From positions 1 to 64,000 of IMG/VR virus record IMGVR_UViG_3300032093_000012: a DNA stretch of 64,000 nucleotides; one strand, written 5' to 3'. Position 1 is the first letter of the stretch, and each line of letters begins with the position of its first letter. Under the pieces are notes generated by a model, which worked only from the letters and a program-made list of their open reading frames with translations, searched no databases and was not told where the DNA came from. This stretch comes from a virus. Below are positions 36,401 through 41,232 of this stretch, piece by piece. The position numbers and the translations under genes are program-made.

Positions 36401-36914
36401 TGGCCAAAAAGATGCAGCACCTGCAGGTGCTGAGGGTGGTGGTGCAACTGCTGCACCTAGTCCTGCCGGAGGAGCAGGCGGTGGCGGTGGTGGAAGTGGT
36501 ATGCCTTCAGAAGGTGCTAGCGGTGGTGGTGCAGGAGGTGGTGGTTCTATGGCTGCAGCTTCTCCAGCAGGTGGTGGCGGTGGAGCTCCATGTCCACCAG
36601 CAGAAAATACTGCTAGACCTGCAACAACACCAGTAGAGACTGGAGCAGATCTTAATAGACGATCAACAGATGTCGAACTATCAAAAAGTTCAGCGCAGCC
36701 ACCGATTGTTGTTGCTGGTGGAGCTGGTGAAAAAGCTGGTCATACAGTACCGAATGGTGGTGGAAATGCTGAGGGTGGTGCAATGTCAGCTGTACCACAA
36801 GGCGGGTTTGCTGAACAACTGGCTTCTGGAATTGCTGGATCTCTTGTTGAGAGTACAGGCAGTAACAGCATGAGTATGAATAGAAGAGCAGCTGGCGGAT
36901 CTATGGTTGCATAA
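33408..36914 (+). CDS. Hub/tape-measure-like protein with GH19-type and VanY-type hydrolase domains
   Basis: This is an 1168-aa protein. Residues 1-190 are helical and charged, and ~225-285 form a Gly/Ala-rich hydrophobic segment (AGSFLGSAGRLAMGAGRLAM, then ANPYVLGATAVGGLGYLAYN) like that of tape-measure proteins. Residues ~590-750 match GH19/chitinase-type muramidases (QMAHESGNFKYLQEIWG, YKFRGRGYVQLTGRANYRSF). Residues ~880-985 match VanY/D-Ala-D-Ala carboxypeptidases (SYRSYAAQVD, SNHGWGLAFDM, PWHWEY, giving metal ligands His, Asp, His). Long Pro/Gly/Ala linkers separate the domains. Position after gp48 and gp26/51 is that of T4 gp29. It probably degrades peptidoglycan during DNA entry, replacing the missing gp5 lysozyme. 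Confidence 0.78.
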   Translation: MADKKQRTPERQRQVESRASRMESTRNARNWDNSEANLSTGQRVRGMARASVAEAIGDKFGILGQRASDKIKGKTGPSIGQMAKAAGKEAIAEKFGPLGKIATMNRGDKKESNATKSKSDSATEKTSKQLTDIKNSNANNANMLRSMKGSLRAIDQKLEDILFSQERMENMLNRMMMDRKASAFSGDTSQSYVPTQDDGPPDNGGGPNIDIDINRRGRGARGRPAPRGAGGAARGAGLASRAGSFLGSAGRLAMGAGRLAMMANPYVLGATAVGGLGYLAYNAARSRKEKPEEAEKFDQTLKTGGARSQVIQGPEAERQQFADKPIPEKKLSPTELLKKFNLTQNDVVGIRGNIISLKDGRKIDTVQQTFVDIKDAAMAQSAIDQKTNPLPEERYDTGADFREAEVVMRDAAISSKDPREHLIAAVKSGKIKDFNSFMEGLRAAVSAAGIKDNRDIEISKLRTWAFGQVAKARGGQTSGSGPELVEAFIRLYGGTPDASNLEFEKSAAEEMKKSMSGEPQTGAAEMPSTPAPAAGGDSATPSTPAPAGGSSETPPAAGGATTPSVAGGATQAGPPSAVTPSAGGDKGATPRSGSEQSLLSAAKTAGIKDTELAQFMAQMAHESGNFKYLQEIWGPTSTQKRYEGRKDLGNTQPGDGYKFRGRGYVQLTGRANYRSFGQQIGVDLENNPDLASQPDIAAKLAIAYWNTRVKTKVRDFENTRLVTRLINGGFNGLSDREAKFKKYKEQKDLGAAGGAAGSAAPGAEGGGATSAPSPSAGGAGGPAAPGSAPGSTMEGFMPPGAPQAGGGAGGSAGGAGGTGGAGPAGGAGGAPGATEGPPALAPPGSGPTGPATEGAGLAAGDKSGQNGMLPPSSLAPVGVGSHKAQPVAADAFKAMRAAAAKDKVDLGITDSYRSYAAQVDVKRRKPNLAATPGKSNHGWGLAFDMSFGSNQNSPGYKWMVQNASKFGFKGPLQKPFEPWHWEYKGGGSPDAMAAAGAGGQKDAAPAGAEGGGATAAPSPAGGAGGGGGGSGMPSEGASGGGAGGGGSMAAASPAGGGGGAPCPPAENTARPATTPVETGADLNRRSTDVELSKSSAQPPIVVAGGAGEKAGHTVPNGGGNAEGGAMSAVPQGGFAEQLASGIAGSLVESTGSNSMSMNRRAAGGSMVA

Positions 36915-36918
36915 AAAA

Positions 36919-36940
36919 GAAGGGGGCTTTCGCCCCCTTT
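36919..36940. terminator. Bidirectional terminator between the hub operon and gp32
   Basis: The hairpin AAGGGGGC-TTTC-GCCCCCTT lies between two convergent genes. On the minus strand it is followed by TTCTTTTTT, a good intrinsic terminator for gp32; on the plus strand the following TTTAAGTTT is weaker. Confidence 0.85.
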
Positions 36941-36944
36941 AAGT

Positions 36945-37847
36945 TTAAGCCTTAAGCTTCTTGAAGAATTCCATCTCATCTTCCTCTTCTTCACTTTCTT
37001 CAATCTTAGGAGAAGGTGAAGATTTAAATTGAGGAGCAACTGAAGTACGAGCCCACGGCACATCTTCTTCTTCAGCTTTACGAGAAGTCGCAGCAGCAAC
37101 ATCAAGGACTGTGTTGAGCTTAGTCTTCAAATCATCATAACTCTTGAAGTTTTCAGGAGCAAGGAAAGTCTGAAGAGTATACTCTTTCTTCCACAACTTT
37201 TCAAGTTCTTCATCATCACTAAGCAATGCAGAAGTTGCGCTGAACTCTGACTTATCATAGTTGCGATAGCCTTCAACATTACGAATCTTCAAGTTGAAGT
37301 TAGCTCCTTGCCAGAAATCAAACGGGTTGATAGGAGCTTCATCAGGAAACTGAGGATTCATTAGATCGTTGAGCTTATCAAAGATCTTCTTGCCATACTT
37401 AAACAAGAATACCTTTCCTTCATTTTCAGGATTAGCAGGATCCTTAACAACATAGATGTTAGAGATATAATGAAGGCGGCGCTTCTGTGCACGAGCTTGC
37501 TTACGAGACTCTGAATTATCATCTGATGACAGATTCCACAGATAGCTATTGTACTCGCTAACAGGATCTTTCTGTCCGATTGAAGTAAGAGAGTTTTCGA
37601 TGTACCATTTACCCGATGGTCCCTTAAAGCCATGATCAAAGAGACGAACGAACGGAATATCTTCCCCCGCTGGTGCAGGAAGGAAACGAATTACTGCGTA
37701 ACCGTTACCAGCTTTATCTACTGAAGGTGACCAGAAACGATCATCACCCTTCTTCTGTTCTTGGGGATTTGAAAGCTTATTAAGTTCAGCAGTAAGTTTA
37801 TCGAGTGACTGCGAAGATGCTTTCTTAAGTTGTGAAAAGTCTACCAT
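36945..37847 (-). CDS. 32: Single-stranded DNA-binding protein, T4 gp32-like
   Basis: The start is set at the ATG at 37847 (MVDFSQLKKASSQSLDKL, 300 aa; T4 gp32 is 301 aa), with GGAG 8-9 bases upstream; the longer frame from 37910 lacks support. The core matches gp32: KAGNGYAVIRFLP, FDHGFKGPSGKWYIENS, NIYVVKDPANPENEGKVFLF, GANFNLKIRNVEG. The C-terminus is acidic (EESEEEEDEMEFF) as required for partner binding. The protein has no Cys at all, so the structural zinc site of T4 gp32 (three Cys and one His) is absent. Neighbours gp59 and gp33 match T4 order. Confidence 0.92.
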   Translation of the reverse strand: MVDFSQLKKASSQSLDKLTAELNKLSNPQEQKKGDDRFWSPSVDKAGNGYAVIRFLPAPAGEDIPFVRLFDHGFKGPSGKWYIENSLTSIGQKDPVSEYNSYLWNLSSDDNSESRKQARAQKRRLHYISNIYVVKDPANPENEGKVFLFKYGKKIFDKLNDLMNPQFPDEAPINPFDFWQGANFNLKIRNVEGYRNYDKSEFSATSALLSDDEELEKLWKKEYTLQTFLAPENFKSYDDLKTKLNTVLDVAAATSRKAEEEDVPWARTSVAPQFKSSPSPKIEESEEEEDEMEFFKKLKA

Positions 37848-37913
37848 TGTATTTCTCCATATAAGCGTTGTATTGCGTTGTATAACAGTGTGTAACAGCA
37901 ACAGCTGCACATC

Positions 37914-37944
37914 TATTTATATTCTCATCAGCTAAATTTGTCAA
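37914..37944 (-). promoter_or_regulatory. Overlapping sigma70-like and T4-late promoters for gp32
   Basis: On the minus strand TTGACA (37944-37939) and TATAAA (37921-37916) are separated by 17 bases, a good sigma70-type promoter. The -10 is embedded in an exact late element TATAAATA (37921-37914). The -35 lies in the last codons of gp59. The same site could therefore serve early and late transcription of gp32. Confidence 0.65.
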
Positions 37945-38521
37945 CTATAATAGATTTTATTTTAGCTGTATCAAAGTTCAAGAAAGCTCTATACTTCTTG
38001 ATCTTAAAAGAAACCTGATCCCAGATAGGATCGTCTTTAAGTTTCTTATTCCAATGTTTGAAACAACCAGTCACTTCAACTAAGATGACAAGTGTCTCTA
38101 TTGAAATCTCTTTTCGAAGGTAAAGTTTTAGAAGATGTGGATGATCATACTCTTCTACCAAGAAGTTTTCATCAAAGTTTTCTTTGAGCTTTGATAGTTC
38201 TGACTTAAACATATAAGACAGTGACTCGATCCTCTTGATCCAATCATTGTATCTAGTCTGAGCGACTTCATTATATGCTAGGTCTTTAATCCATACTTTT
38301 TGATCTTCAACGAAATTAGCGATCAAGAAACCCTTAGGATCTTTATGCTTAGCTAATTTTTCGAAGAAGATCCTATCTTTACGAGTGTTAAATGAATCTG
38401 CTCTAACACTAGTCTTACCATTATATTTTATGTAGTCATAACTCTTCTGAGTAAAGTGGTTCTTTAAAGCCACATACTCTTTATAACAATCAAAAGCAGT
38501 CATCTTACGATCTGTATCCAT
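37928..38521 (-). CDS. 59: Helicase loader, T4 gp59-like
   Basis: This is a 197-aa, basic, helical protein (T4 gp59 is 217 aa). It shows the gp59 layout: TAFDCYKEYVALKNHFTQKS, then YDYIKYNGKTSVRADSFNTR, RKDRIFFEKLAKHKD, and LIANFVEDQKVWIKDL, with a C-terminal IWDQVSFKIKKYRAFLNFDT. gp59 loads the gp41 helicase on gp32-coated DNA. It lies between gp33 and gp32 exactly as in T4. An internal ATG at 38503 is a possible alternative start. Confidence 0.88.
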   Translation of the reverse strand: MDTDRKMTAFDCYKEYVALKNHFTQKSYDYIKYNGKTSVRADSFNTRKDRIFFEKLAKHKDPKGFLIANFVEDQKVWIKDLAYNEVAQTRYNDWIKRIESLSYMFKSELSKLKENFDENFLVEEYDHPHLLKLYLRKEISIETLVILVEVTGCFKHWNKKLKDDPIWDQVSFKIKKYRAFLNFDTAKIKSIIVDKFS

Positions 38522-38749
38522 TTAAATTGGAAGTCTTGCACTCTTCTTCATGAAATTAAGATTCTCTGCTTCGTATTGAAGCTTTGATTTCATCACTGGA
38601 TCTTTCTTAATAATGCTAGCCAAGAACTCAATCTCTAGTCCTGACTTCTCACAGTAGTGCACGATCGCATCGATATACTCTATGTTTTTATCTCTCACTA
38701 AGTTCTCGATCTCTTGCACATAGTTCACATTAAAAATAAGATCTTTCAT
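38522..38749 (-). CDS. 33: Late transcription co-activator, T4 gp33-like
   Basis: This is a 75-aa protein (T4 gp33 is 112 aa) starting MKDLIFNVNYVQEIENLVRD. It has the compact helical pattern YIDAIVHYCEKSGLEIEFLA, SIIKKDPVMKSKLQYEAENL, NFMKK found in marine T4-like gp33 proteins. gp33 links the sliding clamp and host RNA polymerase at TATAAATA promoters, several of which occur in this window. It lies immediately upstream of gp59, as in T4. Confidence 0.78.
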   Translation of the reverse strand: MKDLIFNVNYVQEIENLVRDKNIEYIDAIVHYCEKSGLEIEFLASIIKKDPVMKSKLQYEAENLNFMKKSARLPI

Positions 38750-38765
38750 TGATTACTTTCTAAAT

Positions 38766-38857
38766 TGGTAGGGGTGCCCGGATTCGAACCGAGTCAAGAA
38801 CGCTAATCGGGCGCTAAAGGGATTATAAGGCCCTCCCGTGTACCAACACCCACCCCC
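38766..38857 (-). tRNA. Class II (long variable arm) tRNA, Leu-like body, apparent anticodon UAU
   Basis: Acceptor GGGGGTG pairs with CACCCCT (first pair G-U), followed by A73 and an encoded CCA. T-arm CTCGG-TTCGAAT-CCGGG is perfect. A variable stem AGCGC-CCGATTA-GCGTT marks class II. The anticodon stem-loop AGGGC-CTTATAA-TCCCT gives UAU with a C-U mismatch at 31-39. The D-arm is minimal (GTG-TTGGTA-CAC). Body and discriminator look like tRNA-Leu, yet UAU would read the Ile codon AUA. It may be a diverged or decayed tRNA-Leu, or a recoded tRNA. Confidence 0.7.
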
Positions 38858-38864
38858 ATAAACT

Positions 38865-38975
38865 TTAATGATTGTTATATTGCTTACGCCAAAGCCAAGA
38901 GTTGAACTGTGTCGTCTTATGACCAATCCAATCAAGAAAATTGCTATTCCAAAACCAATGGTTATATCTACCCAT
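38865..38975 (-). CDS. Trp-rich 36-residue peptide between tRNA genes
   Basis: The ORF starts at the ATG at 38975 with GGGAG six bases upstream, a strong ribosome-binding site, and ends with TAA at 38865-38867. The peptide reads MGRYNHWFWNSNFLDWIGHK, then TTQFNSWLWRKQYNNH. It has five Trp residues and no hydrophobic stretch long enough for a membrane helix. It fills the gap between the class II tRNA and tRNA-Arg. A second Trp-rich small ORF lies in the nearby tmRNA spacer. Function unknown. Confidence 0.55.
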   Translation of the reverse strand: MGRYNHWFWNSNFLDWIGHKTTQFNSWLWRKQYNNH

Positions 38976-38996
38976 ATTCAACTCCCAACTTTGTAA

Positions 38997-39073
38997 TGGC
39001 GATCACTGATGGATTCGAACCATCGACCCACAGCTTAGAAGGCTGTTGCTCTATCCTGCTGAGCTAAGTGACC
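38997..39073 (-). tRNA. tRNA-Arg (UCU)
   Basis: Acceptor GGTCACT pairs with AGTGATC, discriminator G, encoded CCA. Anticodon stem-loop ACAGC-CTTCTAA-GCTGT gives anticodon UCU, reading AGA. The T-arm GATGG-TTCGAAT-CCATC is canonical. AGA is a codon favoured by AT-rich phage genes. Confidence 0.93.
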
Positions 39074-39083
39074 AATAAACTGT

Positions 39084-39228
39084 GGTGGGGATTCTGTTTC
39101 CAAGCTCCCCACCGAGCTCATGCTTAGGCAGCTACTGCCATAGCGAAAGGTGCATTATCGTTTGCATCTATACGTTGCTTTTGGTCTCTTCGTACTTTTA
39201 CTACGCACGTCGATCCTATTTCGCCCCC
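39084..39228 (-). ncRNA. tmRNA coding piece with proteolysis tag ANDNAPFAMAVAA
   Basis: The piece starts at G 39228 (5' acceptor half) with the D-like GGATCGACG. The tag frame runs from the resume codon GCA at 39165 to TAA at 39124, coding A-NDNAPFAMAVAA. The bases just before the resume codon (TATAGAT) keep the UAG determinant also present in the E. coli tmRNA. A strong hairpin GGTGGGGA...TCCCCACC (39113-39084) probably marks the 3' end, 10 bases before tRNA-Arg. The hydrophobic AVAA end is typical for ClpXP recognition. Confidence 0.9.
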
Positions 39229-39240
39229 AACATAAACACA

Positions 39241-39342
39241 TTACATACAAAGATCTTCATACAAAGAAGTGTGCTTGCGATGTCTAGCAAGATCACCATA
39301 GTATGGTGCATTTGTAAACCAATTCCAAACAAGCCAAATCAT
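39241..39342 (-). CDS. 33-codon Trp-rich ORF nested in the tmRNA spacer
   Basis: The ATG at 39342 is preceded by AGGA at 8 bases; the frame ends with TAA at 39241-39243. The peptide is MIWLVWNWFTNAPYYGDLAR, then HRKHTSLYEDLCM. The first nine residues are strongly hydrophobic and aromatic, the rest polar. The ORF fits wholly inside the ~132-base segment (39229-39360) between the CCA end of the acceptor piece and the 5' end of the coding piece. It would be translated only from unprocessed precursor or from the excised spacer. Function unknown. Confidence 0.55.
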   Translation of the reverse strand: MIWLVWNWFTNAPYYGDLARHRKHTSLYEDLCM

Positions 39343-39360
39343 TGTAGTATCCTGTGTTTA

Positions 39361-39430
39361 TGGTGGAGGCGGCGGGTACTGCCCCCGCGTCCGAAACGTT
39401 TATTCTGAACGCCTCAACGACCTCAGCATA
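39361..39430 (-). ncRNA. tmRNA acceptor piece
   Basis: This segment contains the T-arm, the 3' half of the acceptor stem (CGCCTCC), discriminator A and CCA at 39363-39361. The T-stem is GCGGG/CCCGC (39388-39372), but the loop is GGCAGTA rather than the usual TTCRANY. The 5' end near 39427-39430 coincides with the start predicted from the late promoter at 39433-39440. Confidence 0.88.
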
Positions 39431-39432
39431 GT

Positions 39433-39440
39433 TATTTATA
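39433..39440 (-). promoter_or_regulatory. T4-type late promoter for the tmRNA
   Basis: An exact TATAAATA on the minus strand, with predicted start near 39427. This is right at the 5' end of the tmRNA acceptor piece, suggesting that tmRNA and the tRNAs downstream of it are expressed late. Confidence 0.65.
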
Positions 39441-39443
39441 CCA

Positions 39444-39878
39444 CTACTGTCTAATGTTGTAAACAGTTAATTTGTCTTTTTCTACTTTTAATGTACAACT
39501 TTTAATATCTTTAAAACGCGATCCACCGAAGCGTGAGTAGTCACGTCCACCATCTACAAAGAAATCACCGTAGTCTTTATAGTCATGACGATAACGGGAG
39601 TAATATGCAGTATCATCTACGATGATACCATAGAATGGTTCAGTAGCACTAATACCATTAGAGATCATGACATGACCGATATCGTCGAACCAGATAGCAA
39701 AATAGTTCGAGCCTTCTGGATGTGGTTCTTCTGTATAAAAGATAGAGACAGGAAAATTACACCAGTCGCCTTTCTTATTTTTAAGACAACTCTCAAACAC
39801 AAACTTACCGTTGTATTTCTTTTCGATAAGTTCTAGTTGTGCATGAGTAAACATGCTACATTCATTGATGATCTTCAT
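39444..39878 (-). CDS. Conserved-looking hypothetical protein
   Basis: This is a 144-aa soluble protein beginning MKIINECSMFTHAQLELIEK. It contains HPEGSNYFAIWFDDIGHVMI, then FYGIIVDDTAYYSRYRHDYK, DYGDFFVDGGRDYSRFG. It is rich in Tyr, Asp and Gly, with no signal peptide. Its start overlaps the end of the 377-aa gene by four bases, so the two are co-transcribed from the promoter at 41031-41058. I do not recognise a family. Being in an early-promoter operon, a host-takeover role is possible but unproven. Confidence 0.7.
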   Translation of the reverse strand: MKIINECSMFTHAQLELIEKKYNGKFVFESCLKNKKGDWCNFPVSIFYTEEPHPEGSNYFAIWFDDIGHVMISNGISATEPFYGIIVDDTAYYSRYRHDYKDYGDFFVDGGRDYSRFGGSRFKDIKSCTLKVEKDKLTVYNIRQ

Positions 39879-41008
39879 GATACCACCTTCAAAAGGATCG
39901 TGTGTTCATTAATACGAGCAGCCAGAGGTGCATCTCCCTTAGCTTCATCCATAATCTTTCTTAGAACAAGCTTACCACCATTGAGAACTTTGTCAACAAA
40001 ATATTCTGGTTTACGACCACACCGCTTAGTCATCGTGGTAGACTCATCGTAACCAATGATAGTGGTACGCTTAACATCAAGACCAGCATGTCCACGTGCG
40101 CGGAACACTGTAAGCAACTTATACTTCGTATTGAAAGTCCAAAGTTCCTGAGCGCCAATCACTTTATCCGGAGAGATAGAAGCAATCTTGTACTCATTGC
40201 TTTCTTTCATGTAGATAAAGTTCTTAAGCTTCTTCTCAGCAGAGACAGCTCGCGGTTTGCGAGGCGCTCGCAGCTTCTTGGTGACATCGCCATAACGCTC
40301 AGCATCTTCGATCAACGAATTGATGAACAGCACGCGTGCTTCAAGTTGTTTCTTGGTGAGATGCTTGTATGCTTCTTTAAGCTGGTCGCACTTACCCTCA
40401 TGAGCTTCGCATAGCTCTTCGAGCCAAGGACGATAATGTTCAACAATCTTGGAAGCATACATAGCTGGTATCTGGTTTTTCTGGAGATGTTCATAGAGAG
40501 AAAACTCAGTACCAGAGTCAATGATCTCTTCAATGTCGCCGATGATATCGTTTGTACGTTCTTTCATACGATCTTGAATAGAGACTTTTTCAACAGCGAC
40601 TTCAGGTTTATCAGTCTCAACAATACGCGAAAGAGATTCCTTGAGCTTAGACTCAAAGAAAGACATGCTGCTATCTGACAACTTACAACCACGAGACATG
40701 AGTCGCGAGAGAGATCCTATAGTAGACGGAAAAGTTTGATCAGAGACTTTCATGATCTGCTTGGCTTCGATATCACGCTTGACTGACTTAAGATAATCAC
40801 GCGTGTACTCTTTACATTCGCTGACACTGGTCATAGCATTATACCAGTTAAGCGCTTTACCAAGCTGGCTGTCGGTCAGCAACCCCTTGAATTCAGGCTC
40901 TTCGCCCATGTACTTGAGATTAACCAAGTATGCCTCAGATCGTGTGACCCTGGGCTTCTTGATCTTAGTACGCGATGTGAGTGCCGGTCTACGTGATGCT
41001 TTAGCCAT
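39875..41008 (-). CDS. Early-operon protein of unknown function (377 aa)
   Basis: The start is set at the ATG at 41008 (MAKASRRPALTSRTKIKKPR), which has AGAGGTG about 6-7 bases upstream; a GTG three codons earlier is a less likely alternative. The N-terminus is very basic; the rest is helical with no recognised enzyme motif. One stretch near residue 275 (FIYMKESNEYKIASISPDKV) leads into an aromatic segment. A TTGACA-16-TATAAT promoter sits just upstream, so this is an early, probably well expressed gene. The base composition is less AT-rich than neighbouring structural genes. Confidence 0.75.
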   Translation of the reverse strand: MAKASRRPALTSRTKIKKPRVTRSEAYLVNLKYMGEEPEFKGLLTDSQLGKALNWYNAMTSVSECKEYTRDYLKSVKRDIEAKQIMKVSDQTFPSTIGSLSRLMSRGCKLSDSSMSFFESKLKESLSRIVETDKPEVAVEKVSIQDRMKERTNDIIGDIEEIIDSGTEFSLYEHLQKNQIPAMYASKIVEHYRPWLEELCEAHEGKCDQLKEAYKHLTKKQLEARVLFINSLIEDAERYGDVTKKLRAPRKPRAVSAEKKLKNFIYMKESNEYKIASISPDKVIGAQELWTFNTKYKLLTVFRARGHAGLDVKRTTIIGYDESTTMTKRCGRKPEYFVDKVLNGGKLVLRKIMDEAKGDAPLAARINEHTILLKVVS

Positions 41009-41030
41009 GATTATCACCTCTTATAAGATT

Positions 41031-41058
41031 ATTATACCAAAGCAGGAAAAAATGTCAA
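41031..41058 (-). promoter_or_regulatory. Strong sigma70-like early promoter
   Basis: On the minus strand TTGACA (41058-41053), a 16-base spacer and TATAAT (41036-41031) are perfect consensus hexamers. It drives the 377-aa gene. Its TTGACATTTTTTC core is shared with the promoter at 59701-59728. Confidence 0.8.
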
Positions 41059-41153
41059 CTGGTATTTTCGCTGCCTCATTGACCATATGTATATACTACC
41101 ATAGAGACCGGCAAAGTAAACCGATTTTTTTTCGAAAAAAGTGATTTTGGCTG
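41059..41153. promoter_or_regulatory. Divergent early regulatory region
   Basis: This non-coding region lies between two outward-facing sigma70-type promoters. It contains a palindromic TTTTTTCGAAAAAA (about 41127-41140) and is otherwise AT-rich. The dyad could be an operator, but no regulator can be named. Confidence 0.4.
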
Positions 41154-41181
41154 TTTACAAATGATGAGGACTTGGTATTAT
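41154..41181 (+). promoter_or_regulatory. Sigma70-like promoter for the DUF932-like gene
   Basis: TTTACA (41154-41159) and TATTAT (41176-41181) are separated by 16 bases on the plus strand, about 50 bases upstream of the ATG at 41233. Spacing equals that of the divergent promoter. Confidence 0.65.
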
Positions 41182-41232
41182 CAAAAAGTAAGCTGAATAC
41201 AGACACTAACCAATCACACAGGAGTATATAGC

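Larger units (their letters stand above)
39084..39430 (-). ncRNA. ssrA: Phage-encoded circularly permuted two-piece tmRNA (precursor)
   Basis: Reading the minus strand, the first segment ends ACGTTTCGGACGCGGG...CCCGCCGCCTCCACCA, the typical 3' end of tmRNA with CCA at 39361. About 130 bases later comes GGGGGCGAAATAGGATCGACG, the typical 5' end of tmRNA. The two ends pair as an acceptor stem (GGGGGCG with CGCCTCC) including the G3-U70 wobble needed for alanine charging. A tag reading frame follows. The order (3' half first) is the circularly permuted arrangement of alphaproteobacterial tmRNAs, in which the spacer is removed to leave two RNA pieces. tmRNA rescues stalled ribosomes and tags their products for proteolysis. 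The tag codons do not resemble the two-piece marine cyanobacterial type. Confidence 0.92.

Noticed and set aside
35665-36636. Leu/Val-rich plus-strand ORFs in another frame of the hub protein
   Set aside because: Frame shadows of Gly/Ala/Pro codon runs in the hub gene; no starts or motifs.
37848-37910. 21-residue extension of gp32
   Set aside because: No ribosome-binding site, not gp32-like; GGAG precedes the internal ATG at 37847.
38753-38935. 60-codon minus-strand ORF over the class II tRNA
   Set aside because: It reads through a tRNA with perfect T-arm and CCA and has no ribosome-binding site.
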